Positions 1 to 9,421 are shown, counted from the stretch's first letter. The stretch is DNA of 64,000 nt from Gracilimonas sp964505215 (GCA_964505215.1 CAZDGU010000013.1:1-64000), one strand, 5' to 3'. Program-made: numbers and translations. Notes: a model not told the origin generated them from the letters alone.

Positions 1-198
1 TTTTGCGTTAACTGCCTGTAACTTGGAAAGTAACTTCTTGCCTTCTTTTGCGGAATATGCCAGTTCACGGAGATCATCATCATGAACCAGCACTTCCTCA
101 AAAGCGGTTTTTTCAACCGAATTCATTGTCTCGTCAACATAATCAGCTATATAACTTTCAATTACGGGGTGATATTCTTTATCTAAAAAGTGTGCCAT
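1..198 (-). CDS. Probable anti-sigma factor, N-terminal part (runs off left edge)
   Basis: The ATG at 196-198 opens a 66-codon frame that stays open to the window edge. The visible part is acidic and helical (begins MAHFLDKEYH), with no zinc-finger HxxxCxxC motif yet in view. It follows the ECF sigma gene by about 42 bp on the same strand, the usual place for a cognate anti-sigma factor. That role is inferred from position alone; no family signature is visible in these residues. Confidence 0.6.
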   Translation of the reverse strand, partial: MAHFLDKEYHPVIESYIADYVDETMNSVEKTAFEEVLVHDDDLRELAYSAKEGKKLLSKLQAVNAK

Positions 199-240
199 AA
201 GGGAGTTTACTAATAATAATATTTACTCCCTTGTAGTGGC

Positions 241-855
241 TTAAGCGGCACTTGTTCCCAGCTGTACGTAATCTTTTATTAATGCTTGAATTTGCGCTCT
301 TCCCCGGTTTATTCTCGACTTCACCGTACCCATTGGAATTTCGGTGATTTCTGAAATCTCCTCGTAGGTAAGTTGCTGTAAATCGCGCAGAATAATGACT
401 TCTCTGAAGTCTTCGGGAAGTTCCATCAGGGCTTTTTCGAGCTGTTCCATGCACAGTTTTTCATGAAGAGCATCATCCTGAAGGATGTTGACATCTTCCA
501 GAAGAAGTTCTCTATCATCGGGATCGGATTCATCTTTATGAATAGATACTTTATACATTCGTTGTTTTTTCTTGTACATGCTTTTAGCCAAGTTCAGCGC
601 AATGGTGTACATCCAGGTAGAAAACTTTGCGATGGGCTTGTAAGAATGCTTGCTTTTGTGTACCCGTAAAAAGGTTTCCTGAACTAAGTCTTCACAATCT
701 TGGTGATTGTGAGTGTAACGATATAAAAAGTTGTGTAAACGGTCTTGGTATCGCTGTACTAATTCGTTGAAGGCCTGCACTTTTCCATCTTGAAAAAATG
801 CCATTAGGGCTTCATCTTCATAGCTTTTTACCTTTGTTGCTTGAAACGCACTCAT
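241..855 (-). CDS. ECF-type RNA polymerase sigma factor (RpoE/SigW-like)
   Basis: An alternative sigma factor of about 204 residues that directs RNA polymerase to a stress or envelope regulon. Sigma region 2 lies near residues 20-95 (includes the DLVQETFLRV and FSTWMYTIALN stretches) and sigma region 4 near 130-195 (LPEDFREVIILRD, then the helix-turn-helix YEEISEITEIPMGTVKSR). The start at 855 is preferred over the longer frame from 870 because GTGGAG sits about 7 nt upstream of this ATG. The gene follows holA with a short gap and precedes the truncated probable anti-sigma gene. Family assignment is firm; the signal and targets are unknown. Confidence 0.93.
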   Translation of the reverse strand: MSAFQATKVKSYEDEALMAFFQDGKVQAFNELVQRYQDRLHNFLYRYTHNHQDCEDLVQETFLRVHKSKHSYKPIAKFSTWMYTIALNLAKSMYKKKQRMYKVSIHKDESDPDDRELLLEDVNILQDDALHEKLCMEQLEKALMELPEDFREVIILRDLQQLTYEEISEITEIPMGTVKSRINRGRAQIQALIKDYVQLGTSAA

Positions 856-905
856 TATTAAACTCCACAATTTTAATTTCGATTCAATGAATTAGCGAAT
901 CGATA

Positions 906-1976
906 CTACCCGATGATTCGCTTGATCAGGAAGAATAAAATCGAAGTGGGGTCTAAGGTGCTAAAGCCTTTGCTTGAGCGATCTGCATCGTACAAGGCTT
1001 CAAATATCCGGGGCATTTCGCCATAATGAAACTGTATAGCTTCTTCCCAGAGAGTATTAAAAAACCAACTGCTGGTAATTCCTAACTCACTCTGGACCTG
1101 ATTTTTAGTAAGTCCCTTTTCAGAGAGCCTCAAAATCTTCCAGATATTTACAAACACGCTATGAAAGAACCCCACGAGACGAATTAATTCTCCCGTGTCT
1201 GACTTAGCATGTTGCAATATCTGTTCCGCGATATAGAGCGATTGTTCCATATCTCGGCGAATTATGGCTTCTTTGAGCTCTATGACCGTAAATTCGCGAT
1301 ATGAGCCAATTACTTTTTTTACATCGGCTTGTGAAATGGTATCAGAAGTGTCCACAAAAGTGCACACTTTATCTACTTCAGTGGACAGTAGCTGCAGATT
1401 GTTGCCCACAAATTGAGCCAGTAGCTGGGCTGCTGCCGGCTGTATTTCTTTATTATGCTGGCTTCGCGCCCAGTCAACCACCCAATCGGGTGTTAAGTTG
1501 TCGGGTAAAAACTCAAACTTAAAAAGCCCTACGTTATCACTGTTCTTTATTGCTTTACCCAAATTGGTATTGGCCGGTAGTCTCTTTTCATCTATTAAGA
1601 GCAGAATAGTAGAAGGGTTTGGGTTTTCTACATAAGAGATAAAATCATTAACGTGTCCGGTCGGGGCCGCTCCCTCCTCCTCTTTTGTTTTAGCAATTTC
1701 CCGAAAGTTGCGAATAACAAGCAGTCTGCGCTCAGCCATCATGGGGAAGCTTCGGGCAATGGACAATGCTCTTGCCGGAGTGATGTCTTGCCCGTAAAGA
1801 AGATCGTAATTAAAATCTTTTTGCTCGGGCGGGATGAGATTCGAAAACTCATGAAACAGTTTATCCAGGTAGAAGTCTTCCTCTCCATACAAATAGTAAA
1901 TAGGCTTGAGCTTGCCTGAGCGAAGCTCTCCTAATACCTGTTGATAAATCTTATTGCTGGGTGTTTTACGTGCCAT
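906..1976 (-). CDS. holA: DNA polymerase III subunit delta
   Basis: Delta subunit of the clamp loader, which opens the sliding clamp during replication. The 356-residue protein has the family layout: an AAA+-like N-terminal part with IYYLYGEEDFYLDKL near residue 30 in place of a working P-loop, a middle helical domain, and a C-terminal collar domain (residues about 215-350). The longer frame starting at 1985 uses TTG; the ATG at 1976 (MARKTPSNK) gives the expected N terminus. The bactofilin genes diverge from it across about 165 bp. Confidence 0.93.
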   Translation of the reverse strand: MARKTPSNKIYQQVLGELRSGKLKPIYYLYGEEDFYLDKLFHEFSNLIPPEQKDFNYDLLYGQDITPARALSIARSFPMMAERRLLVIRNFREIAKTKEEEGAAPTGHVNDFISYVENPNPSTILLLIDEKRLPANTNLGKAIKNSDNVGLFKFEFLPDNLTPDWVVDWARSQHNKEIQPAAAQLLAQFVGNNLQLLSTEVDKVCTFVDTSDTISQADVKKVIGSYREFTVIELKEAIIRRDMEQSLYIAEQILQHAKSDTGELIRLVGFFHSVFVNIWKILRLSEKGLTKNQVQSELGITSSWFFNTLWEEAIQFHYGEMPRIFEALYDADRSSKGFSTLDPTSILFFLIKRIIG

Positions 1977-2143
1977 CGGTGGCAAAGATAAGGAATGAAA
2001 GGACGAATGAAATAAGAATTTTAAAAGAATTGGAGCAGCCCTGAAGCAAGTATTTTAAAGGCCGGGTGGAAAAAAATTTACCCAATTAAGATTACATAAC
2101 TTTTAGCGGAACCTTCCCGCTTTTCAATAGTATCACTTTTACT

Positions 2144-2572
2144 ATGCTGAAAAGAAAAAACACCCCTGTGAATAAGACTACTCAAAAAAACCCTAATACC
2201 CTTAATATTACCTACATCACGGATTCAACGCGCATTACTGCAGACATGTTTTGCGAAAATGACGTGAGAATTGCCGGTTCTGTAAACGGTAAAGTTGAGT
2301 GCAAGAAAAAAGTAATGCTGTCCGAAACCGGAACCATTGAAGGCACGGTGCTCTCACAAGTTGCGGATATTTCCGGAAAGGTTAAGGGGGATATAAAAAC
2401 ATCCGATTCCCTCATACTGCGCTCCTCTGCAAAGGTTGACGGCCAAATATTTACCAAAAAACTTACTATCGAAGACGGAGCTCAGGTGACAGGAGCTTTC
2501 AAAGTCGGCCCCAAAACAAGTGCGGAAAATAAAAAAAATGCCCCTGCTTCTGATAAAAAAAGCAGCTCCTGA
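2144..2572 (+). CDS. Bactofilin (polymer-forming cytoskeletal protein)
   Basis: A 142-residue bactofilin. The central region (about residues 25-120) shows repeated short beta-strand turns such as VRIAGSVNGKVE, GTIEGTVLSQ, ISGKVKGDI and AKVDGQIFTK, the pattern of the beta-helical DUF583 fold that polymerises without nucleotide. The N terminus is Lys/Asn/Thr-rich and the C-terminal tail basic and low complexity, both expected to be disordered. It starts at ATG with no strong Shine-Dalgarno. It lies 92 bp upstream of a second bactofilin and probably forms a unit with it. The family acts in cell shape and envelope organisation; the specific role here is not visible. Confidence 0.9.
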   Translation: MLKRKNTPVNKTTQKNPNTLNITYITDSTRITADMFCENDVRIAGSVNGKVECKKKVMLSETGTIEGTVLSQVADISGKVKGDIKTSDSLILRSSAKVDGQIFTKKLTIEDGAQVTGAFKVGPKTSAENKKNAPASDKKSSS

Positions 2573-2664
2573 AAAAGTTTAGTTTCCTCTTATATTTTTC
2601 TAAAACATTCGTCAACATTAGATATTTTAGGGGCTGACTTAAACCTAATATTAAATGAGATTTC

Positions 2665-3624
2665 GTGGATAAATCTACACAGCCGGAATCGATTACGCGT
2701 ATTGCAAAAGGCACCCGGATAACCGCCGATATTCAATCTATAGCAGATATTCATATTTCCGGAACCGTTGATGGAGATATTAAAACAGATCGCAACCTCA
2801 TATTGGCAGAAACGGGCAGAATTACCGGCTCTGTAATAGCTAAAGAAGCTGTACTTAGCGGTCGGTTTACCGGTGAGCTGCGGGCTTTGAAAAGTATCAG
2901 CTTACATAAAAGCGCTGTTGTGGATGGCTTCTTGTTCTCAAAAACCATAACGGTACAGGAGAACGCCAACCTGATTGGTATAGTGAGCGTGGGCAAAGAC
3001 GTAGATGTACTTAATACAAAAATCACCAAAAATCCTAAACGCCGGGAGCCACAAAAAATTGAGAAGACGGAAGCAGATCAGCCCAACAAAGTTCAGCCGG
3101 AACCATTGGAACCGACCGAGCCAAAGGTAAATGTATCCCGCTATCTGGCCAATGTCTATATTGGTATTCCAAACTCATCCCTGGAAAAGAATAAGGCTGA
3201 AGAATTGAAATCAGCCTGCGATAATTTTATGGAAGCATTGGGCTTTTCGCTCGAAATTTTTGATGAGCCCACTTACGCTCCTTTCCTTCAAAAGTTAGCA
3301 TACGTTCGCAAAAGCACCGAAAATGAAGCCGAAATTAACGACAGATACCGCAAGGGAAAAGGCAGTTTGGAAACGGCTTTATTGAAAAAAGATGAAGGCA
3401 ATAATCTCAGTGAACTTCAGCTGGCGGCCAATACCATAATTTCACTCTTTAGAAATCTCGATGAATATGTACTGATTCTGGGAAATATTATGCTTATTCA
3501 GCTATTTGAAGACCAGGTACAAACCGTTGCGGCTAAAGTACTTCCTGAGGAACTGCGTAAGCAGCTTAATAAAAATCCGGAATTAGCTGCTCAGCCTCAG
3601 AAAGTATATAGCTTTATAAATTAG
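2665..3624 (+). CDS. Bactofilin fused to a C-terminal domain of unknown function
   Basis: A 319-residue protein starting at GTG. Residues about 10-118 form a bactofilin domain (IHISGTVDGDIKTD, GRITGSVIAKEA, AVVDGFLFSK). A Pro/Glu/Lys-rich linker (about 120-156) joins an extra domain (about 157-319) with alternating strand and helix: VYIGIPNSSLEK, a GKGS motif near 231, a long helix near 248-263, the hydrophobic strands YVLILGNIMLIQL, and an end containing LPEELRKQLNKNPEL. This layout recalls a helical/strand domain found in several bacterial multidomain proteins, but I cannot name it safely. It is more than twice the usual bactofilin length and paired with the simple bactofilin upstream. Confidence 0.82.
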   Translation: MDKSTQPESITRIAKGTRITADIQSIADIHISGTVDGDIKTDRNLILAETGRITGSVIAKEAVLSGRFTGELRALKSISLHKSAVVDGFLFSKTITVQENANLIGIVSVGKDVDVLNTKITKNPKRREPQKIEKTEADQPNKVQPEPLEPTEPKVNVSRYLANVYIGIPNSSLEKNKAEELKSACDNFMEALGFSLEIFDEPTYAPFLQKLAYVRKSTENEAEINDRYRKGKGSLETALLKKDEGNNLSELQLAANTIISLFRNLDEYVLILGNIMLIQLFEDQVQTVAAKVLPEELRKQLNKNPELAAQPQKVYSFIN

Positions 3625-3706
3625 TCAACAACTCGGCGTTTTCAGCTTATTTTGCAGCACCCACTCGTATAAACTACTTTTTTAAGTGGATACTGCTATC
3701 GACTTC

Positions 3707-5200
3707 CTATGGCTTCAATCGGCCTAACATACGAGGGAATGGAATGGTTTCTCGCACATGAGAAAGCCCGCACAGCCACGCTACGGTTCGCTCTAAGCCC
3801 AACCCATAGCCTGAATGCGGAACAGAGCCGAAGCGTCGTAAATCTAAGTACCATTCAAATACTTCCTGATCTAAGCCTTCTTCAGCAATGCGTTTTTCCA
3901 TCAGTGCAAGATCATCCTCACGCTGACTTCCTCCTATAATTTCCCCGTAGCCTTCGGGGGCCAGTACGTCCATGCCCAGCGCCAGCTTGTCGGTATCGTC
4001 ACGCTTCATATAAAACGCCTTAATTTCGGCCGGCCAGTGCGTTACTATAAGCGGCACCTCGTACTGCATCATCAAAACGGTTTCATCGCTTCCGCCTAAA
4101 TCATTGCCCCATTCAAAATTCTTGGCCGATTCTTTCCAACCGGGAATATTTCGTAAATCTTCTTCAATTTGGTCAATCCGGGCGGAGATTTCTTTTTTAC
4201 GTTTCTCGATTTGAGCTTTTCTCCACTTTTTAGCGGAACCATGCTCCTTTTTAATTTCTTCCCACTCTTTTTCAAGCTTCAGCTGTTCTTGTCTGCGTGC
4301 CTCCGACATTTCATCCAGCATAGTGGCCGTTTCATCACTTTTCAGAATGCTGACGGCCTCATCATACGTCATGCGGTTGAAGGGTTCTTTGGCTGTTTTC
4401 TCCAGGGTTGATGTATCTCTCTCCAGAATCTCAAGCTCTTCTTTTCGGTTATCCAGCACCTTAGTTATAATGAATTTCAGCATATCTTCAGCTAAATCCA
4501 TGTTCATCTCTAAATCATAAAATGCCATTTCCGGCTCAATCATCCAGAACTCTGTGAGGTGGCGACGGGTTTTGGATTTCTCTGCGCGGAAGGTTGGCCC
4601 AAATGTATAAATAAGTCCGTGCGCCATGGCCATAGCCTCTCCATAAAGCTGGCCGGTTTGGGCGAGATATGCTTTTTCTTCAAAGTAGTCGGTTTCAAAA
4701 AGCGTGGTACTTCCCTCGGCAGCATTTCCGGTAAATATGGGAGAATCCATTTGCATAAAACCACGTTCCTGGAAAAAAGTATGAATGGCATATATAATTT
4801 CATTCCGAATACGCATAGCCGCCCATTGCTTTCTGCTTCTGAGCCACAAATGGCGGTTATTCATCAAAAACTCCACACCGTGTTTTTTGGGAGTGATGGG
4901 ATAATCTTCCGCAATCTGATGAATAACGATATTAGAAACATGGATTTCATGTCCGCCAACACTGCGATCATCTTTTTTTACAGTCCCCGTTATTTCCAAT
5001 GAGCTTTCTTGCTTCAGCTCGGTTGCGGCTTCCCAAACATATTCTGAGACATCGTCTTTGGCAACCACGCATTGTGCAAGTCCGGTTCCGTCTCTCAGTT
5101 CAATAAAAACAAGGCTTCCGCTGCTTCTGTAGTTATAAACCCAGCCTTTTAAAGTTACTTCGTTATCAACGTGATCGGAAAGTTTGTTGATGTAAATCAT
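3707..5200 (-). CDS. asnS: Asparaginyl-tRNA synthetase
   Basis: A class IIb aminoacyl-tRNA synthetase that charges tRNA-Asn. The 497-residue protein has an N-terminal OB-fold (about 1-100), class II motif 2 (FRAEKSKTRRHLTEFW, about 204-219) and motif 3 (GYGLGLERTVAWL, about 464-476). It is longer than typical AsnRS because of a charged, helix-prone insertion around residues 290-360 containing LKLEKEWEEIKKEHG and RKKEISARIDQIEEDL. It lies 56 bp downstream of the M16 peptidase gene and is probably read through from it. Identity is firm; the insert role is unknown. Confidence 0.96.
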   Translation of the reverse strand: MIYINKLSDHVDNEVTLKGWVYNYRSSGSLVFIELRDGTGLAQCVVAKDDVSEYVWEAATELKQESSLEITGTVKKDDRSVGGHEIHVSNIVIHQIAEDYPITPKKHGVEFLMNNRHLWLRSRKQWAAMRIRNEIIYAIHTFFQERGFMQMDSPIFTGNAAEGSTTLFETDYFEEKAYLAQTGQLYGEAMAMAHGLIYTFGPTFRAEKSKTRRHLTEFWMIEPEMAFYDLEMNMDLAEDMLKFIITKVLDNRKEELEILERDTSTLEKTAKEPFNRMTYDEAVSILKSDETATMLDEMSEARRQEQLKLEKEWEEIKKEHGSAKKWRKAQIEKRKKEISARIDQIEEDLRNIPGWKESAKNFEWGNDLGGSDETVLMMQYEVPLIVTHWPAEIKAFYMKRDDTDKLALGMDVLAPEGYGEIIGGSQREDDLALMEKRIAEEGLDQEVFEWYLDLRRFGSVPHSGYGLGLERTVAWLCGLSHVRETIPFPRMLGRLKP

Positions 5201-5256
5201 TCGATAAATTCTTTGGTTTAAAGCTTATTGTTTTGGAGAAAATTATGCAGATTCAA

Positions 5257-6522
5257 TCAATTATGCTCGTCTGCATCTTCGGGTAAAAGAATAGCTTCCA
5301 TAAAGTTATCCTCATTAAAAAAGTCTTGGACAAAAGCTTGAATATCTTCTGCTTTTACAGAATCGATATTTTCTACCAATTCATCTAAAGTTACAAAACG
5401 TCCGAAATATAATTCACTTTTTGCAAGACGCATCATGCGGTTACTCGTGCTTTCCTGAGAGAGGAGCAGCTTCCCTTTAAGCTGCGATTTTGCCTGTGCT
5501 AATTCTTTTTCGGGGATGAGATTATCCTGCATCACTTTAAGTTCCTGGGCAATCAGCTCGCGCACGTGGTCCACATAATCTTTGTCGGTTCCCACATAAA
5601 TTCCCCACAAACCGGTATCGGTGTAGGTTTGATTGAAGGTCTGAATGGAGTAGCAGTAGCCATATTTTTCGCGCACATTTTGGTGAAGTCGCGAGCTCAT
5701 TCCACCGCCCAGCACTGTGTTTGCGAGCAGTAGCAGATATTTATCTTTGTGATCAAAATTCAACCCTCTGCGTCCATATAAATAGTGGGTTTGCTCAATG
5801 GCTTTGGTAAGCCTGATATTTTGTTTTTTAAACTCAGGAAGCGGCTGTTCGTTCTCTTTCGCATCCTTTGCTTCCAGCTTTTCGAAATAATCTGAAACCA
5901 GATCTACCACTTTGCTGTGCTCTACATTACCGGCTACCGAAATCAACAAGTTGTCGGGATGGTAACGGTCTTTCATGTAAGCATATAAATCAGAGCGGTT
6001 AAATGCTGAAACCGTATCTTCATACCCTAAAACCGGACGCCCCAGCTCATGACCTTCAAACATCTTGGCATTAAATTCTTCAAACAAATAATCATCCGGA
6101 GAGTCGCGGTACATCTTCATTTCTTCAATAACCACCTTTTTCTCTTTCTCAATCTCCTTCTCAGGAAATGCAGGATGCAGCACCATATCAGAAAGTACAT
6201 CCAAAGCGCGGTCAAGTTTAGTATCTAAGCAGCGCGAGTAGTAACAGGTGTATTCTGAGGAAGTAAAGGCGTTCAGATATCCACCTACGGCTTCCATGCT
6301 TAAGGCAATATCGTAAGCAGAACGAGTGTCGGTTCCTTTAAAAAGCATGTGCTCCAGAAAGTGTGTAATTCCGGCTTGTTTAGCTGTTTCATTACGGCCA
6401 CCTGTTTTTACCCAAATGCCAACGGTTACACTTTTAACACTTTTAATTTTTTCTGAGACAATTCGCAAACCGTTTGGCAGGGTGCTTTTGGTTACAAAAT
6501 CAATTTCTTTGGGGTTTTCCAT
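5257..6522 (-). CDS. M16 family zinc metallopeptidase (processing-peptidase-like)
   Basis: A 421-residue single-unit M16 peptidase. The inverted zinc motif HFLEH is at residues 54-58, and the distal glutamate ligand is in VVIEEMKMYRD (Glu133 or Glu134). The C-terminal half has the expected R/Y region ending in GLWGIYVGTDKD. No signal peptide is seen, so it is probably cytoplasmic. It lies downstream of pnp, as the M16 gene mlpA/ymxG does in Bacillus, which supports the same subgroup. A terminator hairpin separates it from pnp. Substrate unknown. Confidence 0.93.
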   Translation of the reverse strand: MENPKEIDFVTKSTLPNGLRIVSEKIKSVKSVTVGIWVKTGGRNETAKQAGITHFLEHMLFKGTDTRSAYDIALSMEAVGGYLNAFTSSEYTCYYSRCLDTKLDRALDVLSDMVLHPAFPEKEIEKEKKVVIEEMKMYRDSPDDYLFEEFNAKMFEGHELGRPVLGYEDTVSAFNRSDLYAYMKDRYHPDNLLISVAGNVEHSKVVDLVSDYFEKLEAKDAKENEQPLPEFKKQNIRLTKAIEQTHYLYGRRGLNFDHKDKYLLLLANTVLGGGMSSRLHQNVREKYGYCYSIQTFNQTYTDTGLWGIYVGTDKDYVDHVRELIAQELKVMQDNLIPEKELAQAKSQLKGKLLLSQESTSNRMMRLAKSELYFGRFVTLDELVENIDSVKAEDIQAFVQDFFNEDNFMEAILLPEDADEHN

Positions 6523-6574
6523 ATAATAAAATCTTTTCCATCAGCTACAGAGCAGAGCAACTAATATTGTTATA

Positions 6575-6613
6575 AATAAAAAAGCTCCGCACGTATTTGC
6601 ATACATGCGGAGC
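6575..6613 (-). terminator. Rho-independent terminator after pnp
   Basis: On the minus strand GCTCCGC and GCGGAGC form a stem around a roughly 16-nt inner segment that can pair further, followed by a T-rich tail (TTTTTTATTTATA). It lies 27 bp past the pnp stop. Confidence 0.8.
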
Positions 6614-6639
6614 AAATTATGTATGAGCGAACGCAAAGT

Positions 6640-8751
6640 TTACTCTTCTTCGTCTTGGTCCAGCAATACTTTTCTGGACAATCGAAGCTTATTACCCGGT
6701 TCTACTTTCAGGAGTTTTACTTCAATTTCATCGCCCACGCTCATGTAATCATTTACATTTTTCACGTGCTTGTTGTCAATTTCAGAAATGTGCAGCAAGC
6801 CATCACGCCCCGGAGCAATCTCTACAAAAGCGCCGAAGTCTTTAATGGTTTTAACGGTACCTTGGTACACAGCTCCTTCTTCCAGGTGCCCAACAATAGC
6901 TTTGATTCTGTTTTTAGCATCGTTGGCTTTGTCGAGGCTGTCTGCAGAAATGGTAATTTGTCCATTTCCTTTATCATCCTCTTCTACCCAAATTTCGGTA
7001 TCAGTTTCTTTTTGCAGCGTTTGAATTACTTTTCCGCCAGGCCCAATCACAGCGCCAATCATATCGCCTTCAATCTCCATTTTTACAAACTGAGGAGCGA
7101 ATTCTGACAGCGTTTCTCTTGGGGTTGAAAGCGTTTCAGCCATTTTACCCAGAATATGTAAACGGCCGGTGTGGGCTTGTTTTAAAGCTTCTTCCAGTAC
7201 TTCAAAAGAAATACCTTGCACTTTCATGTCCATTTGGCAAGCGGTAATACCGTCAGCAGTTCCCGCTGTTTTGAAGTCCATGTCTCCCATAAAATCTTCT
7301 TCGCCACGGATATCGGAAAGCACAACCGAGTTGTTTTCTCCCACAATCATACCCATTGCAATTCCTGCAACCGGCTTTTTCAGGGGAACACCTGCATCCA
7401 TAAGCGCCATAGAACCGCCACAAACGGAAGCCATAGATGAGGAACCGTTAGATTCGGTGATGTCAGAAATTACGCGAATAACGTATCCGAACTCATCAAA
7501 AGATGGCATCATCATTTTCAGTGCGCGTTCTGCTAAATGACCGTGACCAATTTCGCGGCGTCCCGGTCCTCTTAAAAATCCAGCCTCTCCAACTGAATAA
7601 GGCGGGAAGTTATAGTGCAAGAAAAACTGCTTCGATTCTTCATTAAACAGCGTATCTACCGACTGCTCATCTTTCTTAGTTCCAAGCGTTGCAGAAACCA
7701 GTGCTTGCGTTTCGCCACGGGTAAAAATTGCAGAACCGTGCGTACGGGCAAGGTATCCAACCTGTGTCCAGATGTCGCGAATATCTTCCGGAGAACGTCC
7801 GTCAATACGTCGTTTTTTCTCCAAAATCATGTTGCGAAGCTCTTCTTTTTCTACATCGCCCAGGATACTTTTTACAATATCCATTTCCTCTTCATACTCT
7901 TCTTCGAGCTCAGCAATTACGCTGTCTTTAGCTTCCTGAAGCTTTTCGGAGTACTCTTCTTTACCTAAGCCGATGTTTACTACTTCTTTGATTTTATCAG
8001 TAGCTAATTCCCGAACTTTATTTTCAATCTCTTCCGGGTTTCCTTCCGGCGTGAATTCTCTTTTCTCTCGTCCATATTCTTCACGAAGTTCTTCCTGAAA
8101 TTCACACAGTGTAATAATGGAAGCGTGAGCTGCTTTAAGTGCAGCCAGCATTTCATCTTCAGAAATTTCATCCATTTCGCCTTCCATCATCAGCACAGAG
8201 TCAGCGGTTCCGCCAACAATCACATCCATGTCACTTTTCTCTAATTCAGAAAGCGTTGGGTTGATTACGAATTCGCCATCAACACGGCCAACTCGTACTT
8301 CTGCCATCGGTCCGTCAAAAGGAACATCTGAGATATGCAGTGCTGCAGAAGCTCCAAATCCACCTAATACATCTCCGTCATTTTCGCCATCCGAAGAAAG
8401 CACGCTGGAGATAATTTGTGTGTCATTATAATATCCATCCGGAAACAGCGGGCGCAAGCTACGGTCAATTAGACGGCTTGATAACACTTCTTTTTCTGAT
8501 GGCCGTCCTTCACGCTTAATAAAACCACCGGGAAAACGCCCGCCGGCTGAAAAACTTTCTCTGTGATCTACAACTAAAGGGAAAAAATTCTGCCCCGGTT
8601 TGGCTTCTTTTGCACTTACAGCCGTACATAAAACTTGGGTATCACCCATTCTAACTATAACAGCGCCATCGGCTTGCCTTGCAATCCGGCCTGTTTCTAC
8701 TGATAGCACCTTACCCGGTGCAAATTCTACACTTCTTGTTTCTTCTTTCAT
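6640..8751 (-). CDS. pnp: Polyribonucleotide nucleotidyltransferase (PNPase)
   Basis: A 3'-to-5' phosphorolytic exoribonuclease acting in mRNA decay. The 703-residue protein has two RNase PH domains (about 10-220 and 310-545) separated by a helical linker, then KH (IGAVIGPGGKVIQTLQ, about 565-580) and S1 (YQGTVKTIKDFGAFVEI, about 625-690) domains. The second PH domain keeps the acidic active-site stretch GEEDFMGDMDFK. It follows rpsO across a short spacer with a terminator-like hairpin, the conserved bacterial arrangement. Length and order are typical. Confidence 0.98.
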   Translation of the reverse strand: MKEETRSVEFAPGKVLSVETGRIARQADGAVIVRMGDTQVLCTAVSAKEAKPGQNFFPLVVDHRESFSAGGRFPGGFIKREGRPSEKEVLSSRLIDRSLRPLFPDGYYNDTQIISSVLSSDGENDGDVLGGFGASAALHISDVPFDGPMAEVRVGRVDGEFVINPTLSELEKSDMDVIVGGTADSVLMMEGEMDEISEDEMLAALKAAHASIITLCEFQEELREEYGREKREFTPEGNPEEIENKVRELATDKIKEVVNIGLGKEEYSEKLQEAKDSVIAELEEEYEEEMDIVKSILGDVEKEELRNMILEKKRRIDGRSPEDIRDIWTQVGYLARTHGSAIFTRGETQALVSATLGTKKDEQSVDTLFNEESKQFFLHYNFPPYSVGEAGFLRGPGRREIGHGHLAERALKMMMPSFDEFGYVIRVISDITESNGSSSMASVCGGSMALMDAGVPLKKPVAGIAMGMIVGENNSVVLSDIRGEEDFMGDMDFKTAGTADGITACQMDMKVQGISFEVLEEALKQAHTGRLHILGKMAETLSTPRETLSEFAPQFVKMEIEGDMIGAVIGPGGKVIQTLQKETDTEIWVEEDDKGNGQITISADSLDKANDAKNRIKAIVGHLEEGAVYQGTVKTIKDFGAFVEIAPGRDGLLHISEIDNKHVKNVNDYMSVGDEIEVKLLKVEPGNKLRLSRKVLLDQDEEE

Positions 8752-8824
8752 TTGTCTTCTTTGTCTTTATTGATTTGCGTAACCCTGCCTATCGAGATAG
8801 GGGAAATCGGCGGGGTATAAATTA

Positions 8825-8847
8825 AAAAAGGCTCCACGATGGAGCCT
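8825..8847 (-). terminator. Terminator/attenuator between rpsO and pnp
   Basis: On the minus strand AGGCTCC-ATCGT-GGAGCCT is a perfect 7-bp stem followed by six Ts, starting 13 bp after the rpsO stop. It should end most rpsO transcripts and limit read-through into pnp. Confidence 0.85.
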
Positions 8848-8860
8848 TATACGATAAAAC

Positions 8861-9130
8861 TTACTTACGGATACCGAGCTCTTTGATCAGTTCTCTGTAC
8901 TTCTCGATATCATTTTTCATCAGGTAGTTTAACAGCCTTCTTCTTTTTCCTACCATTTTCAACAAGCCGCGCCGTGATGCATGGTCTTGTTTATTGCTCT
9001 TCAGATGGCCTGTTAAGTCGTTGATTCTTTTGGTTAGAAGGGCAATTTGACCTTCAGTGGAACCCGTATCGGCTTCACTTTTTCCAAACTTCTTAAAAAT
9101 TTCTTTTTTGTCTTCTGCGGTTATGCTCAT
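8861..9130 (-). CDS. rpsO: 30S ribosomal protein S15
   Basis: An 89-residue small-subunit protein that binds the central domain of 16S rRNA early in assembly. The core motif GSTEGQIALLTKRINDLTGH and the conserved SRRGLLKMVGKRRRLLNYL stretch identify it clearly, and the length is the family standard. It precedes pnp as in most bacteria. About 290 bp with no convincing gene lie upstream and should carry its promoter. Confidence 0.99.
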   Translation of the reverse strand: MSITAEDKKEIFKKFGKSEADTGSTEGQIALLTKRINDLTGHLKSNKQDHASRRGLLKMVGKRRRLLNYLMKNDIEKYRELIKELGIRK

Positions 9131-9421
9131 TACAATTGATTAATTAGTACGTGTATAAATCGATTTACAGTTTGTTAAGATAACGGTTTTTAGTGAAAGC
9201 AACAATGCTGTGTTGCAGGAAAATATCGACCGCCGGCAGAGGTGGACATGGCCGGAATATGGGAATGCAACTACTCATCGAAGAACAGTACAAAGAGTTT
9301 CCAAAACTGTGCTCTTTTGATTTAAAACTACGAATTGGCTTGAAACTTCGGGTGGAGTCAGAGAAAGTGGCATGAAAAGTATTAGGTAGGTCTAACAGTC
9401 CGTTATTCCCCTTGTACTATC

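Noticed and set aside
880..902. Hairpin CGATTC/GAATCG between holA and the first ECF sigma gene
   Set aside because: Only a 6-bp stem with an 11-nt loop and no T-run; likely chance.
2108..2143. ECF-type promoter before the first bactofilin (GGAACCTT and TATCAC)
   Set aside because: The predicted start would lie only a few bases before the ATG, and the -10 differs from the shared motif at the second sigma factor.
9193..9375. A 60-codon plus-strand frame between rpsO and ribF
   Set aside because: No ribosome-binding site, no recognisable family, and it lies in the upstream region of rpsO.
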